DNA of 53,639 nucleotides from a virus, in the IMG/VR virus record IMGVR_UViG_3300021225_000313, positions 1 through 53,639 of that record; one strand, written 5' to 3'. The position numbers and the translations under genes were made by a program. The notes below the pieces were generated by a model. The model made no database searches. It had not been told where the DNA came from and saw nothing but the letters and a program-made list of their open reading frames with translations. Below, one piece after another: positions 17,637 through 26,966 of the stretch. The stretch's first letter is position 1. Each line of letters opens with the position of its first letter.

Positions 17637-18806
17637 ATGAAAAAATTTATTTTGACAGAAGTCCAAGTTGAAAATTTAGTAGAAATACTTCTTAATGAAC
17701 AAAATATTGGTGCAATTGATAGTTATTTGAATCAACAAAATGAAAAGATTAAAACCAAAGAATATCCCGTAACGAATAGTTTTGCTAGCGGACAATATCG
17801 AATAACAAATACAGAATCTTTAGATAACGCAATACAAGATATGATGAAAGAAATTCAATCCAAACCAAATATTGAATTTTATGTCATAATTGAATCCTCA
17901 GAATCCAAAGTACCGAATCGTAGTGCAACTTTTAATCCTGAAGATTTAAAACCAGGTCAAAAACAATTAGAACAAGGTGATTTATCTCGTTTGCGTTTGG
18001 AAAAAACCGAACAATATATTAAATCTAAAATACCTAACATAATAATTGAAAAAAAGGATTTAGGAGCACAAGGACCTGATTGGACAGGTAAACCTACGGA
18101 TACACCTGAAACAATAAAACAGTTAGCACGTTCTGAAGAATATTCAAGACATCAATATGTCAAGATAATATTATATGCAAAAGGTGAGAAAAATACACAA
18201 ATAAAAATATGTGATTATAAAGACGAATCAATTGGTGGTTATGGTGTACCTAATAATAACTTTATTGTTGGTAATCCAATAGTTAAAGACATGGGTGACG
18301 GTCAAGGTAAAATCGTTTTTAAATTTGACCCCGTAAAAGTACCTGATATATTCATTGTTGAATATAACGGTAAAAGTTACAGTACTAAATTAATTGGTGA
18401 TGACGCAATCTATTATAGATTGGCATATGGGACAATTATCGGTAATTACTATTTTGATAAAGAAAAACCTTGGTGGTTCAAAGAATTAAAATACAAAGAA
18501 ATTGATAGACGTTTAGCATTGGACTATATAAAGAGATATTCAGGACAATCAGATATATCCGATTACACACATGTGTTCGGACAAAAATATAAAGATTTGA
18601 AATCATTGTATAGTTCAAATGATATCAAACCTTTTATGTTAGATGCGGGACAAATACAACCTTACAATACTGATTCCAAAAGTTGGTCTGAATCTAATTG
18701 GGCAATAACTATTGACAAGTCTTATTCAGTCAATATTGTAAAATTTTATACGATTGGGGTTATTGGTCAAACTCGTTGGACTTTGCAAACGGAGTGTGTC
18801 AAATAA
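17637..18806 (+). CDS. Tagged protein with OmpA-like domain (389 aa)
   Basis: MKKFILTEVQVENLVEILL followed by N-E (E21) is the shared leader, with LNE as the candidate trimming site. Residues about 45-180 show the OmpA-C pattern: TNSFASGQYRITNTESLDNA, IEFYVIIESSESKVPN, GDLSRLRLEKTEQYIKSKI and RHQYVKIILYAKG. OmpA-like domains bind peptidoglycan non-covalently. The remaining about 200 residues, with many aromatics, are unassigned. Likely a virion protein contacting the cell wall. It is followed by a strong hairpin terminator. Confidence 0.65.
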   Translation: MKKFILTEVQVENLVEILLNEQNIGAIDSYLNQQNEKIKTKEYPVTNSFASGQYRITNTESLDNAIQDMMKEIQSKPNIEFYVIIESSESKVPNRSATFNPEDLKPGQKQLEQGDLSRLRLEKTEQYIKSKIPNIIIEKKDLGAQGPDWTGKPTDTPETIKQLARSEEYSRHQYVKIILYAKGEKNTQIKICDYKDESIGGYGVPNNNFIVGNPIVKDMGDGQGKIVFKFDPVKVPDIFIVEYNGKSYSTKLIGDDAIYYRLAYGTIIGNYYFDKEKPWWFKELKYKEIDRRLALDYIKRYSGQSDISDYTHVFGQKYKDLKSLYSSNDIKPFMLDAGQIQPYNTDSKSWSESNWAITIDKSYSVNIVKFYTIGVIGQTRWTLQTECVK

Positions 18807-18877
18807 AACTATTTCTTTTGTGTTAAACAACGAATCGTAATACCCAATTATCGTTGTTTTTATACTTTTAGATACAG

Positions 18878-18900
18878 AAACGTGATATAATATCACGTTT
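18878..18900 (+). terminator. Intrinsic terminator
   Basis: A 10-bp perfect stem (AAACGTGATA with TATCACGTTT, loop TAA) is followed by a T-run. It ends the OmpA-like gene's transcript. Confidence 0.8.
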
Positions 18901-19071
18901 TTTTTATATATGTTAGACAATGAGTCTAAAACAGTTATTTTGTTCTTATCTTGTCCAACTGTTTCTTTCAAGAAAAAAAACGATAAGACTAATAAATACC
19001 GTTTCATTTTACTTTGCTTTATAGACAAAATTATAAAACAATAATCAATTTACCAAAAAAATTTTATTTTT

Positions 19072-19500
19072 TTAGGTATTATGTGTTCCACAGTATGGAC
19101 AAATAGGTAGTGACTTTTTACCCTTGTGAATAGTCTGAGTGAAAAGTTTCTTACAATTCCGACATTTTATGAACTTTTCGGTTTTTTCCTTTTTATCACC
19201 CATTTCGTGTATTTCTTTTTTGTTTGAAATCATTTTGTCCACTGCATTTGTAAATTTAAAACATTTTTCCGAGATTTCACCAGCTTCATGGTCAAACATG
19301 GTCAGTTTTACAGAATCATATTTTACAACCATATCAGGGTGGTGATTTTGTTTTTTTGCAATTTCAGCAACATCATTCACAAATTCAATAACCTCACCAT
19401 AATCCTCAAATCTATAGGTTTTGGTTAACTTCCCATTAACTTGTTTCCAACTTGACTTTTGTAAATTATCTAATTGATTTTCTGTTATAATTATTCTCAT
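19072..19500 (-). CDS. Tagged pterin-4a-carbinolamine dehydratase with C-terminal zinc ribbon (142 aa)
   Basis: MRIIITENQLDNLQK is the shared leader peptide, but no (I/L/V)-x-E follows it closely. Residues 16-95 are a PCD/DCoH domain: YRFEDYGEVIEFVNDVAEIA, NHHPDMVVKYDSVKLTMFDH, with the family's catalytic set at H53, H54, P55 and H71. The enzyme dehydrates 4a-hydroxytetrahydropterin; the related DCoH is a transcription cofactor. Residues 113-137 add a Cys4 zinc ribbon (C113, C116, C134, C137), absent from ordinary PCDs. It begins 5 nt after the 1256-aa gene and is probably co-expressed. Confidence 0.85.
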   Translation of the reverse strand: MRIIITENQLDNLQKSSWKQVNGKLTKTYRFEDYGEVIEFVNDVAEIAKKQNHHPDMVVKYDSVKLTMFDHEAGEISEKCFKFTNAVDKMISNKKEIHEMGDKKEKTEKFIKCRNCKKLFTQTIHKGKKSLPICPYCGTHNT

Positions 19501-19505
19501 TTTAA

Positions 19506-22500
19506 TTACATTACTTTTCTTAAAAATTGAATTATTTCTAAAATTTCTTCTTTAGTCATTGGAAGTGTACCTTTATAAGAATCTAATGCAGTTGTAATAA
19601 ATTCGTCTGGAATCATTTTTAAAAAATCAGGATTTTTAGAAGATTTTTTAATTATTTTATTTAAAGACGATGAGTCATCTAAGTTTTCTATCATTTTTGG
19701 CAATACCTTTTTAAAATACACGTCATTTGCGTAAAAATACTTTGTATGTGTACCAACATCACTATAATCTATTGTAATACCACCATCATCTTGTACTGTT
19801 AATGAATCTGTTCCAAATACACTCTTAGGTATATGTTGCATCATAATTTTAACAACTGCTGCGGGTGGTTTAATGAAACCAAATCTTTTACATAAAGTAG
19901 AATTCAATTTTTCAGGAGCGGCTCCCCATACAGGTTCATTTAATGATAGTAACTCTCTCATCCCCACACCAATACCTGAAAATTCTCCTGCAGAACCATT
20001 TAATTTATTTAAATTGTCTCTTTGTTTTCTAACTGCAACAAAACCTTTATCTTTCAGACCATAAAATGTCCATGACCTTGCTCTACTATAAAATTTATCT
20101 TTAGACCATGCGGTTCCTGTTGATTTCAAATATGCATCTCTAAATATGGAATAAATTCTTTCTTTTTCTGTTGGTGATAATTCATCAAATCTAAATTCTT
20201 CTTCACTTACTATTTCTTTCATGTCGCCAGTTTTACTTTTATAGTATTCTAATTCATGTGGTTGAAGATTAAATCCTCTCTTCATTTTTACATTAATTAA
20301 ATTATTTTTTTCTTCATCAGATAAATAACTAAACACATCTTTATCAGTCTTAACACCAATACTCAAAATTGCATTTAATAAACGTTTAGGAAAATCATCA
20401 AATTGATGTTTAGTTATATTTAAACCTTTTGACAATCTACTTGAAACGAATGCAATCTTTTCTTTAGTATCTAATTTGTTATAAGATTCGTCACCAAATT
20501 CATCTGTTTTTGCTAAATAAGATAACTTTCTATCTTTTTCTAAATAAGCTAATTCATCATCACTTAATCTTCGTCCTCCTCTGTATACCTTAGCATAATA
20601 TTTAGATTTCAAAGGTCCTGTTAATGAATCTATTTGTGATGGTGTCATTGATTTATAATGTAAATCGATGTATTTTGATTTAACATCATCAGATACTGAT
20701 ACGAATTCCTCATCTGTTAATTTCGCACCTCTTTCTATTTTTATCTTAAATCTTATGTTTTTTGCATCATCAGAAAGTTTAGACGCAAGGTCTTCATCAT
20801 CTATAATTGTAACATATTTGAAATAAAATTCTTGAGTACCTAATGGTAATTGTATTAAAATATCTATAGGGATTATTTGTCTTTTTTTCTCAACAAGGAA
20901 CTTGTAATATACTAATTTTTTTTCAGGAGGTAATGCATCAATCGCAGGACCACTAATTAATCCTCTTGATATTAGTTCATCTAATCTACTATCATCTATA
21001 TATTTCATCAATTCGACATGAAATTTCATATCACGTCTATATGGTGTGTAATATAAATTACAATACATCTTTAATAACTTTTCTGGAGTTTCAGATATTT
21101 GATTTTTTGTGATTGCTTTCAGAGTCATTAGATATTCTGTTTTACCATCTAAATCTAATAATGAATATTCTTCATCACTCAGTACATAACCCCTCTTAAC
21201 TTTGTTTAAAATATTGAGAATTTTTAAACTTTCATCTTCATCAACAAAATAAAAATCTTCAAAAATATGAAATCCTCGAAATAATGATTTTTTAGTTTCA
21301 AAATCACATAATTTGAATTCATCATATGTAATTGATGATACTCTATCTCTTGCAACTTTTCCTAAGATATATGATTTTATAAATGATGGAGAAGATTTTT
21401 TTAATGTTTCAATATCTATACTTACTGCGTATTTTTTTACGTATACTTCAAATAAAGATTCGTCTGAGTATATTAATTTTTCTTCAGCACTACTTATATA
21501 GTCTCTTGAATCTATTTTGACTTTTAAATATTTTATTCTATTTTCGGGTGTTAATTTATTTACTATTGATATTGGTAATGATTTGTGATAATTGTAATAA
21601 TCAATAATTTGGTCATTATCCAAATACATCAGTTGTTGTTCTGTTAATATGAATTTTTTTGTGACTAATGCATTTTTTAAGTATAAATTTCTTAAATTTT
21701 CATCAATCAATTTAAACATTTCATCATTCAACTTAAAACCTATCTCAACATATTTTAGTTTTTGTTCATCATTAAAATATTTAAACAAAGTAGATTCAGA
21801 TAATAATGACACTTTATCATCTAATATCTTGTCAAAATATATAGACAAATCATTTTTATCAAATAAACTCAATTCATCTTCAGACAAAACACCATAAAAT
21901 TTAGTTAAATATAATTTTTTAATATCGTCTGATAAATTTTTTAAAGTTTCATAATTTAATTTTTCATTATATGAGATTTTACTTTTTGATTTAATAAAAT
22001 ACTCATCATAATACAACTTAATTTCGGGTTTCAATGATTCTTTTAAACTACCAATTTTATGACTTCTTTTAATAACTGAGTCAATATACACTTTTTGTAA
22101 TTCAGTATCTAACCCTTCTAAAATTTCTTCATCAATAGTTCTAAATCCTTCATTTATAATATATACTTTTTTCAGTTCATCATCTAATAAATCGAATTGA
22201 CCTTTTGATAAAATGTATCCACCATCTCTACTAATTACTTTTAACTTAGTTTCCCTATCAATTTTTTTGAATTGTTCTATAGTTAAAGACTGACCATTTT
22301 TTATTTTTATATTTAAAATATCTATTTGTTGTTTTTCAGGTAATTCATCAAATTTTATTGTTGTATTTTTTCGGTATAACATTGTATCTGAAAACCCACC
22401 TCTTTGGGTCACAAAATTTACCGCATCATGAGGTTTTTCAGATAATATAATCTTACCATTTGTTATTGATTTTAATTTATCCTCAACCTGTTTTAAATTT

Positions 22501-23276
22501 CTTTCAAAATTTTCAATTATTCTTTTTTCAATATCATTTAAGGTATCTGGATTTTTTCTTTTAAATAATTTCCAATTATCGTAATATTTCAATTTCCAAA
22601 CAGCTAAAAAAACATCATTAACTTTTATGTTAGACATTAAACCTTCACTCCATGAACCTACAATTTTAAATTTATCTTCAAAGTAATAATGATATAATAA
22701 ATTGTATGATAAATTTTTAATAATATTATAACAATCATTAGTATAATCTATAACAATCCTATATAATTTATTTTTATTTCCTTTATGGTATTGTCTTGGA
22801 TTTGAATATTTTGGTGTAGTATGAACTAATTTAATAATTTGATTGTTAATATCATCTCCAAATCTTGTAGAATTTACCCATCTTCTACCAAATTCATCAG
22901 GTTTACTCATTATATCTCTAGTTGCATCAAACACCAAATTACCTGTTACATGTAAACAAACACCACCAGAGGTTTGAACACCTCGTACTTGTTCTATAAG
23001 ATGAGATTCCATCCATCTAAATACCGATATTGCATTTTCTTTATTTCTTATTTTATTAATTAAATCAAGTTTATTAATTTCAGTATTATGAAATGCATTC
23101 ATAGGTAAATTCCCATATAAACATTCTACGATATTTTTTGTCAATGGTATATAAGTATCTGTAATAAATTTGTCGAAAGTATCAAACCAAGCGGCATCAC
23201 CTTGTTCAATCTTAATTCTTCTTTTTTCCCTTTCCAATAATTCGTTGAAAATATCTTCGTTAATTATAATATTCAT
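19506..23276 (-). CDS. Tagged giant helical-repeat protein with acetyltransferase-like end (1256 aa)
   Basis: MNIIINEDIFNELLEREKRR is a leader variant, with LLE at 13-15. Residues about 20-300 form an unassigned globular region (SGGVCLHVTGNLVFDATRDI). Residues about 310-1020 hold some twenty divergent repeats of 28-35 residues with the pattern L-(S/T)-x-E-E-x-x-x-L-D-x-x-x-K-x-x-Y, for example RGYVLSDEEYSLLDLDGK and RGAKLTDEEFVSVSDDVK. The C-terminal part (KDKGFVAVRKQRDNLNKLNG, then SGIGVGMRELLSL) faintly resembles a GNAT-type fold found in phage polyvalent proteins. A packaged solenoid carrying an enzymatic end is my reading. Confidence 0.6.
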   Translation of the reverse strand: MNIIINEDIFNELLEREKRRIKIEQGDAAWFDTFDKFITDTYIPLTKNIVECLYGNLPMNAFHNTEINKLDLINKIRNKENAISVFRWMESHLIEQVRGVQTSGGVCLHVTGNLVFDATRDIMSKPDEFGRRWVNSTRFGDDINNQIIKLVHTTPKYSNPRQYHKGNKNKLYRIVIDYTNDCYNIIKNLSYNLLYHYYFEDKFKIVGSWSEGLMSNIKVNDVFLAVWKLKYYDNWKLFKRKNPDTLNDIEKRIIENFERNLKQVEDKLKSITNGKIILSEKPHDAVNFVTQRGGFSDTMLYRKNTTIKFDELPEKQQIDILNIKIKNGQSLTIEQFKKIDRETKLKVISRDGGYILSKGQFDLLDDELKKVYIINEGFRTIDEEILEGLDTELQKVYIDSVIKRSHKIGSLKESLKPEIKLYYDEYFIKSKSKISYNEKLNYETLKNLSDDIKKLYLTKFYGVLSEDELSLFDKNDLSIYFDKILDDKVSLLSESTLFKYFNDEQKLKYVEIGFKLNDEMFKLIDENLRNLYLKNALVTKKFILTEQQLMYLDNDQIIDYYNYHKSLPISIVNKLTPENRIKYLKVKIDSRDYISSAEEKLIYSDESLFEVYVKKYAVSIDIETLKKSSPSFIKSYILGKVARDRVSSITYDEFKLCDFETKKSLFRGFHIFEDFYFVDEDESLKILNILNKVKRGYVLSDEEYSLLDLDGKTEYLMTLKAITKNQISETPEKLLKMYCNLYYTPYRRDMKFHVELMKYIDDSRLDELISRGLISGPAIDALPPEKKLVYYKFLVEKKRQIIPIDILIQLPLGTQEFYFKYVTIIDDEDLASKLSDDAKNIRFKIKIERGAKLTDEEFVSVSDDVKSKYIDLHYKSMTPSQIDSLTGPLKSKYYAKVYRGGRRLSDDELAYLEKDRKLSYLAKTDEFGDESYNKLDTKEKIAFVSSRLSKGLNITKHQFDDFPKRLLNAILSIGVKTDKDVFSYLSDEEKNNLINVKMKRGFNLQPHELEYYKSKTGDMKEIVSEEEFRFDELSPTEKERIYSIFRDAYLKSTGTAWSKDKFYSRARSWTFYGLKDKGFVAVRKQRDNLNKLNGSAGEFSGIGVGMRELLSLNEPVWGAAPEKLNSTLCKRFGFIKPPAAVVKIMMQHIPKSVFGTDSLTVQDDGGITIDYSDVGTHTKYFYANDVYFKKVLPKMIENLDDSSSLNKIIKKSSKNPDFLKMIPDEFITTALDSYKGTLPMTKEEILEIIQFLRKVM

Positions 23277-23296
23277 AATAAAATTAAATTAATTCC

Positions 23297-23806
23297 TTAG
23301 AAATAAATATCATTCATTTCTTTATCTATCTTATTAAATGTTTTTCTTGATGGTAACCAATTTACATGACTATCATAAAATGTTGGTCCAAATTTTAATG
23401 AAAATAAACGTTTAATTTTAATATTTTCATCATGTAATAAACCTCTATTGTTATTAATTGACCACCATATAATGTCATCTTTATTAAAACCACTACACAT
23501 TCCCATAAGAATCTGTAATTTAGTTTCTTCATCAAGTTTTTCAATATTTACATAAGGAAAATGTACCGATGTAAATTCATTTAAAATATCTTTGGTTAAT
23601 TCTTCATTTTCACGTTTCAAATGATATGGTAAAATAACTGACCATACAACATCTTCATCTAAACCAAAAGGAAACTTATAATATCCACTGATTGATGTTC
23701 CAAACTTTTGGTCAAAGTGTCTTGAAGGTTTATAATTTTCTATCTTCTTTACCTTCAAAAATCTTTCAATATTTTCCTTTAATAATCTAAATTTTTTGAT
23801 GTTCAT
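23297..23806 (-). CDS. Unknown protein in the tagged cluster (169 aa)
   Basis: MNIKKFRLLKENIERFLKV loosely resembles the leader (LKE at residues 9-11), but the match is weaker than its neighbours'. The body contains RHFDQKFGTSISGYYKFPFG and DDIIWWSINNNRGLL, unrecognised. Lies between the 1256-aa and GNAT-like genes on the same strand with 10-20 nt gaps, so it is probably part of the same transcript. Confidence 0.55.
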   Translation of the reverse strand: MNIKKFRLLKENIERFLKVKKIENYKPSRHFDQKFGTSISGYYKFPFGLDEDVVWSVILPYHLKRENEELTKDILNEFTSVHFPYVNIEKLDEETKLQILMGMCSGFNKDDIIWWSINNNRGLLHDENIKIKRLFSLKFGPTFYDSHVNWLPSRKTFNKIDKEMNDIYF

Positions 23807-23816
23807 TAATGATTTT

Positions 23817-24521
23817 TTATGGCATCAATACTAATTTGACATCATCGTAATTATCAACATATTTCTTTGTTAAATCCCAATAAATTGGTTTTTTTCTCCT
23901 ATAATACATTTCACCATCTACGATATTAATTGGATAAAACATATTATTCGCAAACGCCTTAACTCTATTAGGATATAATGAGTGCAGTTTTTCCCAAATA
24001 CCTTTTTTCGATTCTTGAGTTTGTGTATCGTCGCTATATAAGTTTCTATTTAATATCTCAACTAATTTTAAATAGGTTCTCATCGCTAATCTCTTACCTC
24101 TTGCATGTGGATATACTTCAGTAATTCTAATTTGATAACCATCGTTATATCTTGCTAATTTTATTTTCAAGTGTAATTTATAACCATTATCAAAAATCCT
24201 AACATAAACATCCGATGGATATCCTATTTCTATATATCCAATATCTCTCAAACCATCAATGTTTAATTTGTTTTCCCAAATTATTTTATATCCGAATCGT
24301 TCATATTTCTTTTGCAACAATTTTGGTATTTCATTTCTTAATTTATCATCATAATGATGTTCTATTCCATATTCTACATCTGGGTCAACATCCTCAATAT
24401 GTGGTTGAACTCTTGTTGATATAATGTCGTCATCAAAACTTGGTATCATGACAATTTCATCATATTCTAAACGTTTTTCTTGCAATAATCTCAATTGCTT
24501 TTCAGATATTTTGATTTTCAT
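23817..24521 (-). CDS. Tagged GNAT-like acetyltransferase (234 aa)
   Basis: MKIKISEKQLRLLQEKR is a clear leader, LQE ending at E15. The catalytic-domain evidence is ITEVYPHARGKRLAMRTYLKLVE, equivalent to the GNAT acetyl-CoA loop (R/Q-x-x-G-x-G/A), then LYSDDTQTQESKKGIWEKL and YPNRVKAF, a pattern common in GNAT domains of phage polyvalent proteins. The target is unknown; packaged acetyltransferases could modify host proteins at entry. Its promoter palindrome is shared with the divergent gene at 24561. Confidence 0.65.
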   Translation of the reverse strand: MKIKISEKQLRLLQEKRLEYDEIVMIPSFDDDIISTRVQPHIEDVDPDVEYGIEHHYDDKLRNEIPKLLQKKYERFGYKIIWENKLNIDGLRDIGYIEIGYPSDVYVRIFDNGYKLHLKIKLARYNDGYQIRITEVYPHARGKRLAMRTYLKLVEILNRNLYSDDTQTQESKKGIWEKLHSLYPNRVKAFANNMFYPINIVDGEMYYRRKKPIYWDLTKKYVDNYDDVKLVLMP

Positions 24522-24525
24522 ATAA

Positions 24526-24539
24526 TATAAATATTTATA
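24526..24539. promoter_or_regulatory. Bidirectional candidate late promoter (palindrome TATAAATATTTATA)
   Basis: A perfect 14-bp palindrome lies between two divergent tagged genes. Read on either strand it gives TATTTATA directed at that strand's gene: 4 nt before the start at 24521 and 21 nt before the start at 24561. Confidence 0.55.
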
Positions 24540-24560
24540 TAGATAGTTTAATATTGTATA

Positions 24561-25820
24561 ATGAATAAAAAGAAATTACAGGTTATCATAAGTGAAAGTC
24601 AATTATATAATTTATTAAAAAATGGTGAAATAATAAATGATGCAGTTCAAACTCATGCAGTAGAACGTCAAAAAGAAAGAATTTTAGAAGTATATGATTT
24701 ATATTTGTATTTAGGAAAACAATATTCACCACATAAAAATATATCTAATTTTAAACAACTCGCAAAAGACATAAAATATGACGGAGATTTGCGTGTTGTA
24801 ACAAAATATTTAGATGAAAATAAATCACCCATATTTGAATTTCCTGATTGTTATAAAATAGGTACATATAAATTAGACCCAGAAAGTGTCGCTAAAATTG
24901 ATAGGACCATGTTTTATATTCATGATGATTACAAATTTGAAGAATATTACGGAAAAATTTTAGAAGACAAAAATGATGTTCATGTGGTTTTATATGAGTT
25001 TAAGGATTTATGGGAACCCGCAAGACTGATGAAATTACTTGGTACAAGAGTCAGTATTAATCGTGAAATATATGAATTTGTTAAATCACTTGTTGAATCC
25101 AATATCATGGGAATTAAAAATTTTTATTTTTATGTGGGAACAAATTCTAAAAATAGTAGTATTTTTAAAAATACCGATGACAAAAAACCAAAAAAAGAAG
25201 GAATTCCATCGATTGGTAATTATTTTATTATGCATGTAAAAACAAAAAATAATATTCCGACTGCAAAAACAATACATTTAGAAAGAAGTCAACAAAATGA
25301 AAATAAATATAGTCCTACTTCTATGTATGATATAAAAGGTTATTTAGATTATTTAAGAAATCCAGAAACATTTGATAAAAATAGATATTACCAAAGGGTA
25401 AACTTACCTAAAGAGAAGATGAGTGATGATAACATGTTAAGAGAAATAAACAAAATATTATCTCAAATTGATGGTGATATACAAAATAAAAATAACTCAA
25501 ATAATTTAGATAAATTAATATCCTATCTTAATAAGATAAGTGAAAATGAAAATTTATCACAATTGCACAATAAAATAAAAAATCTTTTTACTAAACAATT
25601 TTACAACCTTAAACAAAAAGAATATTCTACAGACAATAAATTTAAAAATTTAATTGATTCATCGTTATTATTTAAAAATAATTTAGATGATATCATTTTT
25701 TATTGTTTTGATTACTTATCAGAAAATTTTAAAAACAAACCAATAACAGATTTTTATACTGACGTATATAATAGACTTTTAACTATTAACGATAAGTTAT
25801 ATAAAAAAATAAATGGATAA
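24561..25820 (+). CDS. Tagged protein of unknown function (419 aa)
   Basis: The leader is KLQVIISESQLYNLLKNGE after MNKK. Residues 30-230 are mixed alpha/beta (THAVERQKERILEVYDLYLY, DVHVVLYEFKDLWEPARLM, NFYFYVGTNSKNSS), and residues 260-419 are Asn/Lys-rich and probably helical. No catalytic motif is seen. The stop codon lies inside a 12-bp-stem terminator. Confidence 0.6.
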   Translation: MNKKKLQVIISESQLYNLLKNGEIINDAVQTHAVERQKERILEVYDLYLYLGKQYSPHKNISNFKQLAKDIKYDGDLRVVTKYLDENKSPIFEFPDCYKIGTYKLDPESVAKIDRTMFYIHDDYKFEEYYGKILEDKNDVHVVLYEFKDLWEPARLMKLLGTRVSINREIYEFVKSLVESNIMGIKNFYFYVGTNSKNSSIFKNTDDKKPKKEGIPSIGNYFIMHVKTKNNIPTAKTIHLERSQQNENKYSPTSMYDIKGYLDYLRNPETFDKNRYYQRVNLPKEKMSDDNMLREINKILSQIDGDIQNKNNSNNLDKLISYLNKISENENLSQLHNKIKNLFTKQFYNLKQKEYSTDNKFKNLIDSSLLFKNNLDDIIFYCFDYLSENFKNKPITDFYTDVYNRLLTINDKLYKKING

Positions 25821-25840
25821 TCAATTAAGATTATCCATTT
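25811..25840 (+). terminator. Intrinsic terminator overlapping a stop codon
   Basis: A 12-bp perfect stem (AAATGGATAATC with GATTATCCATTT, loop AATTAA) lies over the end of the 419-aa gene. It may also serve the convergent transcript ending at 25861. Confidence 0.7.
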
Positions 25841-25860
25841 ATTTAATTTATTTTGGTAGT

Positions 25861-26301
25861 TTACTTACTTCTTATTTTATTTAAATATTCAGAGTCCAAA
25901 TATAATGCACACTCGACAATTTCATCCGCAAATCTACCAATTGCGTTATCATCATAATACTTATCTAATAATGATTGTTGTAATTTTCCATCAATCCACA
26001 ATTGTAACATCTCTTTAGACTTTGTTAAAAGTTCATCAACTGTCATGGTTGGGAAATCTTCTTTTGCCATTTCAAGATTTTTTTCGACCGCATTTGATAA
26101 TTGATTTTCAACATCAATTGTGAATGTTTCCATACGATTACTTTCATCATACATAATCTCATCATCAGTAGGTCTTCTTTTTTTGAACATACTTGCACTA
26201 TCCACATCATCATCATTATCGTACATACCTTCATTAATTTTTTTCATCATGTCTTTTATTTTGACAATTTCTTCATTTAAGACCAATTTTTCTTTTTTCA
26301 T
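25861..26301 (-). CDS. Tagged acidic protein (146 aa)
   Basis: KLVLNEEIVKIKDMMKKINE is the third leader variant (L-x-E-E-I-x-K-I-K-x-M-M), with INE as the candidate trimming site at about residue 24. The rest is acidic (MYDNDDDVDSASMFKKRRP, later TMTVDELLTKSKEMLQLWID) without known motifs. Downstream of the lysozyme gene on the same strand. Confidence 0.6.
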   Translation of the reverse strand: MKKEKLVLNEEIVKIKDMMKKINEGMYDNDDDVDSASMFKKRRPTDDEIMYDESNRMETFTIDVENQLSNAVEKNLEMAKEDFPTMTVDELLTKSKEMLQLWIDGKLQQSLLDKYYDDNAIGRFADEIVECALYLDSEYLNKIRSK

Positions 26302-26327
26302 TTTTTTTTGTTTTTATATGTTAGTTT

Positions 26328-26900
26328 TTATTTACCAAAAAACATTTGAATTTCCATTCTCCTTCTTTTTTCTAATCCACGTAAAATTTTGTTGCCACCA
26401 TATGACCACTTCATCCAATCTTTCTTTGCTTTTTCAAAGTTAGATGAATTTAAAGATTTTAACAAATCTGATTTAACAAAATTACCCTGTCCAATATTAT
26501 AAATTAAAAGACATAACGCGTCTAATTGATTCTGTGTTATAGGTATTTTTAGATTTCGGTGTATTGTAGGAATACATACATCATTTACATGTCTTATCAA
26601 ATATTTTTCAGCAACAGGTTCTGTGATTTTTTTCATTTTCTTTAACTCTTCGTAATTTTTAACAAGAGTTCCGTAACCTATTGTCAAATTTTTTGTTGCG
26701 TCAATGTATGGTTCTTCTTCAAAATTTTCTTCTTTTTTAATTATTTCGATACCCTTTTTACTTATAGAATTATACTCAATGGGTGGTCTTTTCTTATCAT
26801 ATTTCAATACATCCAAATAAGGTCTTGGTAATTCATTGTTCTTCGTTTGTTCAAGAATTACTAATCTTTTCAACTGATTCTCACTTATTATTATTTTCAT
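26328..26900 (-). CDS. Tagged T4-type lysozyme, GH24 (190 aa)
   Basis: MKIIISENQLKRLVILEQ is the leader, ILE ending at E17. The GH24 catalytic triad is present with the exact T4 lysozyme spacing: E58, D67 and T73 (Glu-9-Asp-6-Thr) within EENFEEEPYIDATKNLTIGY. NQLDALCLLIYNIGQGNFVKS and RGLEKRRRMEIQMF are later family landmarks. It hydrolyses the MurNAc-GlcNAc bond. The packaging-type leader argues for a virion-borne role in entry rather than terminal lysis. Confidence 0.9.
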   Translation of the reverse strand: MKIIISENQLKRLVILEQTKNNELPRPYLDVLKYDKKRPPIEYNSISKKGIEIIKKEENFEEEPYIDATKNLTIGYGTLVKNYEELKKMKKITEPVAEKYLIRHVNDVCIPTIHRNLKIPITQNQLDALCLLIYNIGQGNFVKSDLLKSLNSSNFEKAKKDWMKWSYGGNKILRGLEKRRRMEIQMFFGK

Positions 26901-26905
26901 ATCTC

Positions 26906-26913
26906 TATAAATA
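26906..26913 (-). promoter_or_regulatory. Candidate late promoter motif TATTTATA
   Basis: Coding-strand motif ending only 5 nt before the lysozyme start at 26900, so the transcript would be nearly leaderless. Confidence 0.45.
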
Positions 26914-26966
26914 TTTCATTATATTATAACTTCATAAAATACATATATTTTTGTATATTACTATCT

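Noticed and set aside
18726-19028. Minus-strand frame of 100 codons with a signal-peptide-like start (MKRYLLVLSFFF)
   Set aside because: It overlaps the 3' end of the OmpA-like gene by about 80 nt and contains that gene's strong terminator inside the frame. No promoter or TATTTATA motif precedes it. It could still be real, but the evidence is weaker than the evidence against.
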